Source: Prochlorococcus marinus XMU1402
GTDB taxonomy: Bacteria; Cyanobacteriota; Cyanobacteriia; PCC-6307; Cyanobiaceae
Direction of reading: 5' to 3'
DNA length: 64,000 nucleotides
Assembly: GCF_017696205.1 (NCBI RefSeq)
Contig: NZ_JAAORD010000001.1
Coordinates: 310,001 to 374,000 of the forward strand
The position numbers were made by a program, and so were the translations under genes. The notes beneath the pieces are model-generated. The model saw only the letters and a program-made list of their open reading frames with translations, did no database searches and was not told the DNA's origin. Below are positions 14,487 to 22,711 of the stretch, piece after piece (the stretch's first letter is position 1; each line of letters starts with the position of its first letter).

Positions 14487-14747
14487 TATTTCCAATTCAT
14501 TTCTTAAATTAAGTAAGATTTAAGCTGGTCTAATATGTCGGCACGGTTGGAAACTAACTTTGTAAAAACTAAATATATCAACCCTCCCATTGCTAACCTT
14601 CCGTTAATTTTTTCTAATTGCTTTAGATTTCTCAAAAATTACTATTGCGGTTATACAAAATTTAAATGGTATAGAAAATAAAAAAGTATTAATTACTTCA
14701 AAATTAAAAGAAATTTAAAGAAATATTATTTCAAACACGAATTAAAT

Positions 14748-14885
14748 TTAAAGCCAAGCTTCTTTCATCTCAAAATAAAGTCTCTCGCTCTCAGCAGAAT
14801 TAATTTTACTGTCTGAATAGGATTGTTGCTGTTGCTGTTGTTGCTGTTGAGTTGAGTTAGTATTAGAATTTTGGACTTCGCTCAT
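14748..14885 (-). CDS. Poly-glutamine microprotein (45 aa)
   Basis: Begins MSEVQNSNTNST, followed by nine consecutive Gln (mixed CAA/CAG codons), then a charged amphipathic C-terminus (ESERLYFEMKEAWL). The mixed codons suggest selection on the protein rather than pure slippage. About 260 bp without a convincing gene lies between it and the preceding microprotein. Function unknown. Confidence 0.55.
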   Translation of the reverse strand: MSEVQNSNTNSTQQQQQQQQQSYSDSKINSAESERLYFEMKEAWL

Positions 14886-15000
14886 TAGAGGGATTTAATA
14901 TTTGTGTTTATTCTCTCATATTTAGAGCTTTTTTTGTCAACTTTAATTCTTAAATTTTATTTAAATTTTCTACGTTTTTATTTTCCTGCTTTGAGTGAAT

Positions 15001-15102
15001 TCATTTCGCTACAGTAGTCTTGGTATATAGGAATTTAACTTCCCAATATACAATTCCTAGGAAGATAGCACTTGCAATAATAATTTCAGAAATGGCTAAC
15101 AT
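15001..15102 (-). CDS. Single-span membrane microprotein (33 aa)
   Basis: Starts MLAISEIIIASAIFLGIVYW and ends with a basic tail (TKTTVAK). It has one predicted transmembrane helix, with the positive-inside rule suggesting the C-terminus is cytoplasmic. Divergent from the multi-span gene starting at 15250. Not identified with a known photosynthetic subunit. Confidence 0.5.
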   Translation of the reverse strand: MLAISEIIIASAIFLGIVYWEVKFLYTKTTVAK

Positions 15103-15249
15103 TTTATTTTTCAATACTAATTTAATTTTGGTATCAATTTACACAGAATGCAATAGGTACTAATTACATTTTAGATTTTAAAAAATCTTATCTAATAAAA
15201 TAACGCGTCGAAATAATATAAAATTTTAAGTTAGATACATATTATTTTC

Positions 15250-15684
15250 GTGGGAAATTTTATAAATTCAACAACTCTTATACCTTTAATACCTTTTTTA
15301 ACCTCTTTATTTATTCTTATTTTATTAGCAAGTTTCAACAGAACACTTAACAGGCTAACAAAACCAGTTACTGCACTGGTTGCATTATCTTTATTAAGTT
15401 CTGCTTTTATAAGCTCATTTGACTATTTTAAGAAAATAGAAGAGGAATTAGTTTTATCTGAATTTCTCAAGATTTTTGAAGAAAAAAATTTAGTTTTAAA
15501 TCTCAATTTAGTAAATGAAAAAATTATAATTTTTTTCTCATTGATAATGATATTAATTATTGGAATATCTTTTTATAAATTGCCTAGAAAAAAAGGTTAT
15601 GTCTTATTAATGATTAGCCTAGGATTAATTTCTTCTTCGGTGCTAATCTCAATATTGCTAATAGATTTCTCAGCATTAATCTAA
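15250..15684 (+). CDS. Conserved membrane protein, three to four spans
   Basis: A 144-residue protein with a GTG start and hydrophobic segments near residues 8-30, 40-58, 90-108 and 117-140. The N-terminal LIPLIPFLTSLFILILL pattern is reminiscent of the first helices of NDH-1/Mrp antiporter-like subunits, but the length and the remainder do not support a full assignment. Its 3' end overlaps the convergent PTOX gene by 4 bp. Confidence 0.65.
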   Translation: MGNFINSTTLIPLIPFLTSLFILILLASFNRTLNRLTKPVTALVALSLLSSAFISSFDYFKKIEEELVLSEFLKIFEEKNLVLNLNLVNEKIIIFFSLIMILIIGISFYKLPRKKGYVLLMISLGLISSSVLISILLIDFSALI

Positions 15685-16190
15685 ACTGTTGTAAGCATTG
15701 ACAAAGCTTCGTTAAGTTCTCGGACATGATTTAATTCATCTTGAGCAATTTCTTTTATTTTTTGATCATTTGGATTATCTATTAAATATTTGGAATAAGT
15801 TTCAAATGCATGTTCTTCGATTTTTATGTTGACATCATAAGCATTAGCTGGAGAGAGGAAATAATAAAAAACCATGATCCAGTAATAGACAAGCACAAGG
15901 TGTCTCGCGAAAAATCTATCAATCCAGAACCTATCTCCTCCTCTTTTCTCCATTTCTTTAAGATGCTCAGTTTCGTTAATAGCTTGATAAAAATGTTCTT
16001 TCATTAAAATCATTGTTTTCTCATTTTTAATTCCTAGGGATTCTTTAAAATGAAGAACCGAAAGAAATGCAAAATAAGGTGATCTAGCTATAACTTCTAA
16101 AACCCAAAATCTTTGTAAAGATCTACCAGAGTATATGAAGTCTAAGAAGTTAACTGTACTATTCAAAATCAAAGAATTTAATTTCTTCAT
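15681..16190 (-). CDS. ptox: Plastid terminal oxidase-like di-iron oxidase
   Basis: A 169-residue member of the alternative oxidase/PTOX family, which oxidises plastoquinol and reduces O2 to water at the thylakoid or cytoplasmic membrane surface. All six di-iron ligand positions can be proposed: Glu32 (VLEVIAR), Glu73 and His76 (NETEH), Glu125 (EEHAFETY), Glu152 and His155 (DELNH). The block RSPYFAFLSVLHFKESLG is characteristic. It acts as an electron valve under high light or iron limitation in marine picocyanobacteria. The protein is short but complete in the catalytic core. Confidence 0.93.
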   Translation of the reverse strand: MKKLNSLILNSTVNFLDFIYSGRSLQRFWVLEVIARSPYFAFLSVLHFKESLGIKNEKTMILMKEHFYQAINETEHLKEMEKRGGDRFWIDRFFARHLVLVYYWIMVFYYFLSPANAYDVNIKIEEHAFETYSKYLIDNPNDQKIKEIAQDELNHVRELNEALSMLTTV

Positions 16191-16345
16191 AAATTTAATT
16201 TTTCTTTAAGTATAATTACCCAGCCGCTCGAGGACTATAATGTATTGAACTAATTAACCAAAAATTAATATTTATAGTTTAAAAATTGTTACTTCCATTG
16301 AAATATTTTTTTTTCATGCATTAATTGGATAGATAAAAATTTTAT

Positions 16346-16486
16346 ATGACAACTACTGAAAAAATTGCAAATGCCAAAAAGAGGATTGATGAATTAGAAA
16401 GACTTATAAAATTTTGGAATGATTCAGAGCATGATGAGGCAAAAATAGTAAATTTTTCAAGGAAGATTGAAAATAAAGTTGCTTAG
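16346..16486 (+). CDS. Small helical protein (46 aa)
   Basis: Starts MTTTEKIANAKKRIDELE; highly charged and probably all helical with a short coiled-coil potential. It lies alone between PTOX (divergent) and the next small gene. No recognisable family. Confidence 0.5.
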   Translation: MTTTEKIANAKKRIDELERLIKFWNDSEHDEAKIVNFSRKIENKVA

Positions 16487-16631
16487 TTTGTTATGGTTAA
16501 AGCTACTTAAGTTTATCTACTTAAAGTGATTTAATATCTTGAGGTTTCTAATATTGTTTAATTTATAAATAGAGCAATTAAACCTATTTTCAAAAACGGT
16601 AAGGAAGAAATAATCTAAAAGAAAAATAAAT

Positions 16632-16745
16632 ATGAAAACCTTTTCAAAAAAATATTTAGTGCCGATTAAATTTATACCATGGCTTTTTTGGGTATTTATA
16701 TCTTTTATGAGTATATATTTGTGTAAGATAGCCTGGATAAATTGA
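16632..16745 (+). CDS. Small membrane protein (37 aa)
   Basis: Starts MKTFSKKYLVPIKFIPWLFW with a basic N-terminus followed by one hydrophobic span ending IAWIN. The basic N-terminus followed by a single aromatic-rich helix is a plausible real microprotein. A 93-codon frame on the opposite strand over the same DNA looks like a shadow. Confidence 0.4.
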   Translation: MKTFSKKYLVPIKFIPWLFWVFISFMSIYLCKIAWIN

Positions 16746-16758
16746 ATAATTAATGGAT

Positions 16759-17067
16759 CTAGCTTCTCCTTAGCCAACCAGGAGCACCGCCAAACCAATC
16801 CGATATATCATCTTCATTAGGGTTGAAATGATTTTCTTTATCTAGTCCATCTATCCCAAATGATTGTAAGAGGTTATCAATTCCCCCATCATTTTTTGTG
16901 CCATTTCTTCTAAAGCTGTTAGCTTTTTTCAGCCAAAGAGAAATTGTCGAATTATGGTGTGCAAATTTCTGAACAAATATCCTTTCTTCTAATGTAATTG
17001 ATTTATCTTGAGCAATTCTTTTTATTATTCCTTGGATTTTTAGTCTTTTTGCATTACTAAGAAGCAT
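16759..17067 (-). CDS. Conserved hypothetical protein (102 aa)
   Basis: A basic N-terminal helical half (MLLSNAKRLKIQGIIKRIAQDKSITLEERIFVQKFA) is followed by a Gly/Asp-rich linker and a C-terminal DISDWFGGAPGWLRRS tail. The strong compositional order and ATG start support a real gene. I do not recognise a named family. Confidence 0.7.
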   Translation of the reverse strand: MLLSNAKRLKIQGIIKRIAQDKSITLEERIFVQKFAHHNSTISLWLKKANSFRRNGTKNDGGIDNLLQSFGIDGLDKENHFNPNEDDISDWFGGAPGWLRRS

Positions 17068-17325
17068 TTTTGATCAAATCATTATTCTTCTTATAGGAAG
17101 GATTACTAAATATATCTTGTCAATGTTAATTTCAACAAATTGACTATTTTAAGAGGTTTTTAAGCAAGAAAAGTCTTAAGACACTAAAAAAAGGGATCAA
17201 TAAGTTACGTATGATACTTTTATTCATTTATCAAACTTATAAATCCTACAAAATAGATAAAAAAAATCAATCAATCCTCAAAGACACTTTAAAATTAAGA
17301 AAAAGTCGATTCAAATGTTGCATGA

Positions 17326-17361
17326 TAGTAAATCTGTACTATTATTAGTACAGATTTACTA
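17326..17361. promoter_or_regulatory. Perfect 15-bp inverted repeat before a start codon
   Basis: Arms TAGTAAATCTGTACT and AGTACAGATTTACTA are exact reverse complements around a 6-nt spacer ATTATT. The 3' arm ends 7 nt before the ATG at 17369, and no T-run follows, so it is not a typical terminator. It is either an operator for a dimeric regulator or a strong 5'-UTR hairpin controlling the downstream gene. Confidence 0.75.
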
Positions 17362-17368
17362 TTTAGAC

Positions 17369-17575
17369 ATGAAAGTGATTTCATCTTCTCCTTATGCCCC
17401 TTTTAATTTAAAAGAGTGGAATTTTCTAATAAGCAAAAATGTAAAGTTTGAAAATACTCCAATAAAGATTCAAAAAAAATTTTATAGAACTTCTACTCTA
17501 CAAAGGATTGAAAAAGATAAACTTCTTGAAGAGAAGATTCAATTGCACCAACAAATGCAACTTGTATTTGGATAG
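17369..17575 (+). CDS. Conserved hypothetical protein (68 aa)
   Basis: Starts MKVISSSPYAPFNLKEWNFL and ends with a helical, Gln/Lys-rich tail (KIQLHQQMQLVFG). An in-frame ATG exists at 17315, but the intervening codons lie in the perfect inverted repeat, so I prefer the ATG at 17369. Soluble, basic. Function unknown. Confidence 0.65.
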   Translation: MKVISSSPYAPFNLKEWNFLISKNVKFENTPIKIQKKFYRTSTLQRIEKDKLLEEKIQLHQQMQLVFG

Positions 17576-17665
17576 TAAAATATTAACTAACAATTTTTTT
17601 ATTGAATATTATTTTACGAGATCCAATTTTTTGTTAGATTAGTAGAAATACGAGAAGGATTTAAT

Positions 17666-17956
17666 TTGGCTGTTGATCGAGAACTTTTAAAAGAAGTTAC
17701 CCAAGAACTTTGGAATACCGTAAAAAAACTAAGACCTGAAATAGATCGGCAAACGCGACTTCAATTAGTTTTAAAGGCCTTATTAACAATTGGAGATTTA
17801 CCGGATCAAATGCAAGCTGCCATGGTAGTAGGTGTTTGCGCAGAAATGGACAAAAGTGATGTTGATAATGTTGAAACTAATTCACAAACTAAAGATTCAA
17901 GCGGAGTTGATACTTCTTCAGGCAGAAAAGTAGTTAGAAGAAGTTCAGCTAAATAA
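17666..17956 (+). CDS. Conserved cyanobacterial protein (96 aa)
   Basis: TTG start. The N-terminal ~60 residues form amphipathic helices (LLKEVTQELWNTVKKLRPEIDRQTRLQLVLKALLTIGDLPDQMQAAM), and the C-terminal ~35 residues are a Ser/Asp-rich disordered tail ending in basic RKVVRRSSAK. The strong conservation-like composition suggests a real core gene. Function unknown. Confidence 0.75.
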   Translation: MAVDRELLKEVTQELWNTVKKLRPEIDRQTRLQLVLKALLTIGDLPDQMQAAMVVGVCAEMDKSDVDNVETNSQTKDSSGVDTSSGRKVVRRSSAK

Positions 17957-17967
17957 ACCTTCAATGA

Positions 17968-18171
17968 TCATCCTTTAATTTTCTTTGATTTGTTTTTATT
18001 AAGTCTTTTGAATAGGTAATATGAAATTACAAGTAAGAGCGGAACGAATATTGAATGTAAAGTCATCATTAATTCTGTTTGGCCCATTCCTATAAGATTT
18101 GACTCGCTTGGAAATTGTTCTGACCAAGTGCCAACTAAATGCCAGGCTTGAGGAATTGATAAGAAAAACAT
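17968..18171 (-). CDS. Small membrane protein (67 aa)
   Basis: One or two hydrophobic segments (LMMTLHSIFVPLLLVISYYLF is the main span) and a highly basic C-terminal tail (KRLNKNKSKKIKG). The N-terminus IPQAWHLVGTWSEQFPSESNL is aromatic and periplasm/lumen-like. Convergent with the preceding gene. Confidence 0.65.
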   Translation of the reverse strand: MFFLSIPQAWHLVGTWSEQFPSESNLIGMGQTELMMTLHSIFVPLLLVISYYLFKRLNKNKSKKIKG

Positions 18172-18287
18172 ATAAGAGCTATAAGTTAAGTTTATGTTCA
18201 GCTAAACATTATCATTATTGAACGTTTTTGCTTTGTTTATTCTTATTTCTTAACTAAGTATTTTTAGAGTTATAAAAAGAACTTAAT

Positions 18288-19817
18288 TCATAAATTTATT
18301 TTCTTAAGAAGAGTTTTAAATTCTTTTTTACCAATAATTTTTTCAGCTGCGTAAGCCCCACTTGCTGAAACAGCAGGAATTCCAATACCTGGAAATGTAC
18401 TTGCACCGCAAGTAAATAAATTTTTCACTGGAGTTTTGCAGCCTGGGAAAAGACCTTTTGCTGCAGATAATGCTGGGCCGTAACTACCGCAATAGGTATT
18501 GGTGAATTTTTTATGAGTGATTGGGGTCCCTAGCATCTTTAAATCAATCCTTTCGTCTATATCAGGGATGAATTTTCGCACTGCATTAAGGAATATTGAA
18601 CATCTTTCTTCTTTCAAATTTCTATATTCTAGTCCCTTTGGATTTAGGTTTTCCCAAATTTCCCAAGGTTCATTTGCGGGGGTATATCCATGAAGAATAT
18701 GTTTTCCTTCAGGGGCCATATTTTTATCTAAAACAGATGGGATCGAAAATACAGCTATATTTCTTTCTGCGGTTATACCTTTTTCCCACTCATCAACATG
18801 TATCGCATGTATTGGTAAATTTTCAAGACCATCAGCATCAAAACCTAGATGTATATGAAGGAAAGAATCACATTTATTAGGGTTCAAAACTTTTGTATTC
18901 CATTTTTTTGAAATTTCATTTGGAATCAACTTTTTTAAATTCCAAACATCAGTATTCGTGACAACAGATTCACAACTATAACTAGAACCATTATTAAGAG
19001 TTATACCTGTGGCAAAATTTTTATTGAAGTTAATTGTCTTTACTCTCGAAGAAAGAATTAATTCTCCTCCATTTTTTTTAAATCCATTAATTAATGCTTT
19101 TACGATAGATTCACTACCTCCTTTGGGGTATTCAAGGTATGAATTTGGTTCAAACCATTCGTTAAATAAAGTAGCCATCGCAGCTGTATTTGTATCATGC
19201 ATTGACATACCACTTATCAAAAAGCTCAATAAATCAACCCAATTTCTGAGAAAAGGATCCTCTAGATGATTATTAACTAAATTCCCAAAGCCTTTATTAA
19301 TTTTTGGTATTTGATTGATATTAGGTAAAAATTTTGAGGTTAAATTTAATAGATCTAAGAAATTTATTGATTCGGGAGAAAATGAGAGTAAAGGTATTTG
19401 ATTTATTACTTGGCTTAGAGGTTTTATTTCGGAAATAAATGATTCCCATTCTTTAACAGATTTCTCACCTCTTAAAGTTTTAATTGTTTGTTTAAAAGGT
19501 TCTTCCCCTACATCAAGATTAAAATTGCCTTCTGGGACAATTACTTGCCAACCTTTGTATTGAAATAGTTCAACTTCTTCATCAAGTAATTTAAGAATTT
19601 GCCCTAGGGGATTAGTTGTCGGCCATTTACCTATTCCACTCCACAATGAAGGTCCTGATTCGAAAGTGTAACCTTTTCTTTTAAAACTGTGAGCGACTCC
19701 TCCCGGCTGGGTATGTGCTTCACATATAAGTACTTTTTTGCCTGATAAAGCTAGAATTGAACCACAGCATAATCCACCTATTCCACTACCTATTATTACA
19801 ACATCGTATTCGATCAT
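18288..19817 (-). CDS. Carotenoid isomerase/desaturase family FAD enzyme
   Basis: A 509-residue FAD-dependent oxidoreductase of the phytoene-desaturase/CrtISO superfamily. It has the N-terminal Rossmann dinucleotide-binding site VVIIGSGIGGLCCGSILALSGKKVLICEA (residues 5-33), the GGVAHSFKRKGYTFESGPSLW block, a YPKGGSESIV block in the middle, and the C-terminal GASTFPGIGIPAVSASGAYAAEKI FAD site. It resembles cyanobacterial CrtH-type prolycopene isomerase-like proteins, but several paralogues occur in cyanobacteria. A role in carotenoid isomerisation is likely; the exact substrate is not fixed by sequence. Confidence 0.82.
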   Translation of the reverse strand: MIEYDVVIIGSGIGGLCCGSILALSGKKVLICEAHTQPGGVAHSFKRKGYTFESGPSLWSGIGKWPTTNPLGQILKLLDEEVELFQYKGWQVIVPEGNFNLDVGEEPFKQTIKTLRGEKSVKEWESFISEIKPLSQVINQIPLLSFSPESINFLDLLNLTSKFLPNINQIPKINKGFGNLVNNHLEDPFLRNWVDLLSFLISGMSMHDTNTAAMATLFNEWFEPNSYLEYPKGGSESIVKALINGFKKNGGELILSSRVKTINFNKNFATGITLNNGSSYSCESVVTNTDVWNLKKLIPNEISKKWNTKVLNPNKCDSFLHIHLGFDADGLENLPIHAIHVDEWEKGITAERNIAVFSIPSVLDKNMAPEGKHILHGYTPANEPWEIWENLNPKGLEYRNLKEERCSIFLNAVRKFIPDIDERIDLKMLGTPITHKKFTNTYCGSYGPALSAAKGLFPGCKTPVKNLFTCGASTFPGIGIPAVSASGAYAAEKIIGKKEFKTLLKKINL

Positions 19818-19854
19818 TAAATATTTTTTACTCTTATCGTAAAACTAATGTGTT

Positions 19855-19965
19855 TTAAACAAATGTATTAGTTGAAGTTGTAATACTTAGAACAACAGCA
19901 AGGAAAAAAATGTAGGGAACAGCCTTAAGAGGTATGTATCCTTGGCTTTTAGAAATGAAATCCAT
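19855..19965 (-). CDS. Single-span membrane microprotein (36 aa)
   Basis: Starts MDFISKSQGYIPLKAVPYIF, followed by one hydrophobic helix and a short polar end. The reading frame stays open upstream to 20091, but that part is low-complexity and AT-rich, so I take the internal ATG at 19965. Size is like small photosystem subunits; not identified. Confidence 0.5.
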   Translation of the reverse strand: MDFISKSQGYIPLKAVPYIFFLAVVLSITTSTNTFV

Positions 19966-20138
19966 TGATTTAGTTACTTTATGTAAATATATTAACGAGA
20001 TCTTGTTCCTTATGTGTGCCAAAAAATTATTTTTTTGGAAATATATTGAAACAAAGAAATCTTTTTGGAGAGATTTTTTTACTAAGAACATTTTTTATGA
20101 AGTTATCTTAGTATTTGATTCTTAGATTTAAATCTCTT

Positions 20139-20624
20139 ATGAAACACTTTCCTGATATTAATGAGTTAAGACTATTAGAAAAAAATTCCCAAAAAAATGG
20201 TAGCGGAATTGAATATCAAGAATTGTTAGGAATATGGAAGTTTAAGTATGTATGGGGAAAGGAGTCAGATGAAATCAAAAATATACCCAGTTCGATTCTT
20301 CAAGTATTGTCGGCAAGACTCGAATTGAAAAGTAAAAATAAAGAGGATCAAATAAATTATGAAATAAAAAATTCAATTAATATCGGATTATTAAATATTA
20401 CTTTTATAGGCAGTGCAGAATTAAAAGGGATTAGACCTTTGTTGGCTTTCTATTTTGAAGAATTGAAAATTAGTATTAGTAGTTTTCCTATATTTAATAA
20501 GGAATTAAAAAAACCAGAAGATAAAAATATGCCTTTTTTCTCACTTGTAGGAATAAGCATTAAAGATAATTGGTTATGTGCTCGAGGCAGGGGCGGCGGG
20601 CTTGCAATATGGGTTAAGTCTTAA
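20139..20624 (+). CDS. PAP/fibrillin-like conserved protein
   Basis: A 161-residue protein starting MKHFPDINELRLLEKN (an upstream in-frame TTG at 20115 is less likely). The pattern LLGIWKFKYVWGK near the start, a beta-rich middle (NITFIGSAELKGIRPLLAFYFEEL) and the glycine/arginine-rich end LCARGRGGGLAIWVK recall plastid-lipid-associated (fibrillin) lipocalin-like proteins. That would suggest a thylakoid lipid or quinone-related role. The family link is by eye only. Confidence 0.55.
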   Translation: MKHFPDINELRLLEKNSQKNGSGIEYQELLGIWKFKYVWGKESDEIKNIPSSILQVLSARLELKSKNKEDQINYEIKNSINIGLLNITFIGSAELKGIRPLLAFYFEELKISISSFPIFNKELKKPEDKNMPFFSLVGISIKDNWLCARGRGGGLAIWVKS

Positions 20625-20625
20625 T

Positions 20626-20841
20626 TTAGTGGTATTCTCCTGGATGATCTACCTTTCTTACGGTAACTTTATCTACTTTTTGTCCATTAAATCTTAAGAG
20701 ATCATCTCCTGAAAAGTCATAACCTAAGCGTTGACCTATTAGGGCTACATCATCTGCTGTAGAGGATGTCGTAACCTGCTTTTTCAATTCTTCATTAGAT
20801 TGCATCTTAATTAAAAATTTTCTTATTTCAGAAAAACTCAT
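20626..20841 (-). CDS. Nif11-domain small protein
   Basis: A 71-residue protein with the Nif11 leader-like pattern: a helical N-terminus FLIKMQSNEELKKQV, then TADDVALIGQRLGYDFSGDDLL. In other bacteria this domain forms leader regions of RiPP precursors (for example prochlorosins). Here no GG cleavage site or Cys-rich core follows; the C-terminus is VRKVDHPGEYH, so it is probably a free-standing Nif11 protein rather than a precursor. Convergent with the gene ending at 20624. Confidence 0.75.
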   Translation of the reverse strand: MSFSEIRKFLIKMQSNEELKKQVTTSSTADDVALIGQRLGYDFSGDDLLRFNGQKVDKVTVRKVDHPGEYH

Positions 20842-20932
20842 TACTAGAATTTGATTGATTGATGTTCAAGAAATTTATAAAATCTTTTTCTTAGCAAGAA
20901 CAAGATAAATAGATAATCATTATACTATTTTT

Positions 20933-21250
20933 ATGACTTACTTATTCCTCTACATAGTTGGCATAGTTTTAATATGGTGGACATATCGTGTAGGTTGGCT
21001 TGAGGCGCTTAAAACAGTAGTTAAAGTTATAGTCCCCTCAGCGCTTATTATTTTATTTAACATAAAAGCCGGAAGATTACTTTTTAAAAGTCCTATAGTC
21101 GGTTTATTAAGCGCTTTGCCTACCTCTATTTTTATTTTTAGAGGTTCATTGCCTTTAGTTAGTTATATAAATAACTTGATTGAAAATAAAATAAATAAGT
21201 ATGATGATTCGGAAGTTATAGATACTGATTCTGTGCCTTTAGATGATTAA
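20933..21250 (+). CDS. Small conserved membrane protein (105 aa)
   Basis: About three hydrophobic segments (residues 3-18, 28-45 and 55-80) and an acidic C-terminal tail (DDSEVIDTDSVPLDD). Nothing identifies a function. The stop is 1 bp from the convergent gene at 21252. Confidence 0.65.
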   Translation: MTYLFLYIVGIVLIWWTYRVGWLEALKTVVKVIVPSALIILFNIKAGRLLFKSPIVGLLSALPTSIFIFRGSLPLVSYINNLIENKINKYDDSEVIDTDSVPLDD

Positions 21251-21251
21251 T

Positions 21252-21644
21252 TTAATCAAATCCAAGAAATAATTCTTTGTGTACAACAAGAACATCAAAT
21301 AAAGTTGTTCCATGAATAGGACTTAATGGGATTTTGTCTATATTCAATGCTTCTGCGCAAATTAAATGAGCATCCCATTTTGTATTGTGATCACTTATTT
21401 CAATTGACCACTCAATTACTTTTTTGAAATGATCTGGCATTTCTGAACCAATTTTTCTGCAAATTTGACATAGAACTGACAAAAGAGGAGGTTTTGATGG
21501 CCTTTTTAAATCTTTAATAAGACTAGGTTGTGTAAAAACACTTTTATAGCGGATGTAGTCTATCAATTCATATTCTTCTTTAGTAAGAGCTGCTTTATCT
21601 AATGCTCTTTCAAATTCGTCTATGGGGGTTATGGGCCTATCCAA
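21252..21644 (-). CDS. Conserved hypothetical soluble protein (130 aa)
   Basis: TTG start giving MDRPITPIDEFERALDKAAL; no alternative ATG fits. All-helical and charged, with CQICRKIG (two Cys) and an IHGTTLFDVLVVHKELF C-terminus. It lies 4 bp downstream of tatA on the same strand and may be co-transcribed. Family not recognised. Confidence 0.7.
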   Translation of the reverse strand: MDRPITPIDEFERALDKAALTKEEYELIDYIRYKSVFTQPSLIKDLKRPSKPPLLSVLCQICRKIGSEMPDHFKKVIEWSIEISDHNTKWDAHLICAEALNIDKIPLSPIHGTTLFDVLVVHKELFLGFD

Positions 21645-21648
21645 GATA

Positions 21649-21915
21649 TTATTTTTTGCTGTTTTCTGAATCTATTTTTTCTTGATTAATTTCATTGGTT
21701 TGATTGCTTTCTATAGATTTAGGAGATTCATCTTTATCTTCTTCGTTCATAACTTGGTCGATTTCATTTTGAAATTCATTCGACGCTTTTTTAAGACTTT
21801 TCAAAGTTTTACCAAGCTGTTTTCCTAATTCTGGAAGCTTTTTTGGACCAAAAATTAAAAGAGCTAAGATAAGTATTACGGTAACTTCAGGCAAACCTAC
21901 ACCAAAAATATTCAT
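21649..21915 (-). CDS. tatA: Twin-arginine translocase subunit TatA/E
   Basis: An 88-residue TatA-family protein that oligomerises to form the translocation pathway for folded proteins at the thylakoid or cytoplasmic membrane. It has the short N-terminal transmembrane helix (VGLPEVTVILILALLIFGPKKLPELG, containing the FGPKKLPELG hinge), the amphipathic helix GKTLKSLKKASNEFQNEI, and an acidic disordered tail. Length is typical. tatC is not in this window. Confidence 0.95.
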   Translation of the reverse strand: MNIFGVGLPEVTVILILALLIFGPKKLPELGKQLGKTLKSLKKASNEFQNEIDQVMNEEDKDESPKSIESNQTNEINQEKIDSENSKK

Positions 21916-22005
21916 AACTGATAACTATTTAACTAATTAGGAAATCTACTATTAAATATAGTCAAATCATGTGAAAATTTCATTCTCAGAACAGCTTTTT
22001 TAATA

Positions 22006-22143
22006 TTAAAAAATTTTTAAAAATATTATTGTTATTAATACTCCTTTAAAGAAAACTAACCAAAGTAGTTGATAATCACTCAATTTGGATTTTTTTTGGT
22101 ACCAATTTATAAAAGTTTTATGTTTATCTATTAATTTTCTCAT
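22006..22143 (-). CDS. Small membrane protein (45 aa)
   Basis: Starts MRKLIDKHKTFINWYQKKSK, basic for about 20 residues, then a single hydrophobic helix ending IIFLKIF. Lies about 90 bp upstream of tatA on the same strand; a relation to protein export is possible only by proximity. Not recognised. Confidence 0.55.
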   Translation of the reverse strand: MRKLIDKHKTFINWYQKKSKLSDYQLLWLVFFKGVLITIIFLKIF

Positions 22144-22320
22144 TTTCACCGAGATTATTTATTAATATCACTTATTTTATCTTAATTTATTTTATATTAT
22201 TTTATAGAAATCCTAAATTCTACTGAAATTAAATTATTCTATTAAATTTAAATCTTGTTCTAATTTAATTTTTTTCTAAATTATTGAAACTATTCGCTAA
22301 ATATTAACTATTTAAAAAAA

Positions 22321-22560
22321 ATGAAATACTTATTTGTTGTTTTTTACCTTTTTTTTCTAATTTATCCAGCTGATGCTGTTACCACTAAAATGTTTAAAGT
22401 ATTGGATACGTGTGCAAGATATCGACTCGGTGAGATTAATGCTAATGAGGCTATAGAAAAACTAAAATTAAAATTAACGAATTCTTCCTCTAATCAGCCA
22501 AAGGATCTAGTAAAAAAATATTGCTCAGTATTTACTCCAAATGAAAAAATTGAATTTTAA
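22321..22560 (+). CDS. Secreted small protein (79 aa)
   Basis: An N-terminal signal peptide (MKYLFVVFYLFFLIYPADA, likely cleaved after ADA) is followed by about 60 polar residues with two cysteines (TCARY and KYCSVF) that could form a disulfide. Exported to the periplasm or lumen; function unknown. Confidence 0.65.
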   Translation: MKYLFVVFYLFFLIYPADAVTTKMFKVLDTCARYRLGEINANEAIEKLKLKLTNSSSNQPKDLVKKYCSVFTPNEKIEF

Positions 22561-22576
22561 TCTTAGCAATGCATAT

Positions 22577-22711
22577 TTAATTATTCTTTTTTGAATAATC
22601 TTTAGCTTTGTTTCTTATTTCTTTAACTTTTTTAAAATTAGTTATTTTTAAGTTAAAAATAACTCCCAAAAAAAGAATAAGAAATAAAAAAATATAAATT
22701 ATTAATTCCAT
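22577..22711 (-). CDS. Small membrane protein (44 aa)
   Basis: Starts MELIIYIFLFLILFLGVIFN (one span) and continues with a very basic cytoplasmic tail (KVKEIRNKAKDYSKKNN). Convergent with the secreted-protein gene ending at 22560. Function unknown. Confidence 0.5.
   Translation of the reverse strand: MELIIYIFLFLILFLGVIFNLKITNFKKVKEIRNKAKDYSKKNN

Noticed and set aside
14535-14681. Plus-strand frame of 48 codons starting MSARLETNFVKT
   Set aside because: Composition is irregular and no flanking signal supports it; it may be chance, so it was not listed as a gene.
16517-16798. Minus-strand frame of 93 codons
   Set aside because: It overlaps the better 102-aa gene and a plus-strand microprotein, and its translation is low-complexity hydrophobic residues typical of AT-rich shadows.
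20626-20841. Prochlorosin (lanthipeptide) precursor
   Set aside because: No GG-type cleavage site, no Cys/Ser/Thr core and no LanM gene in the window.
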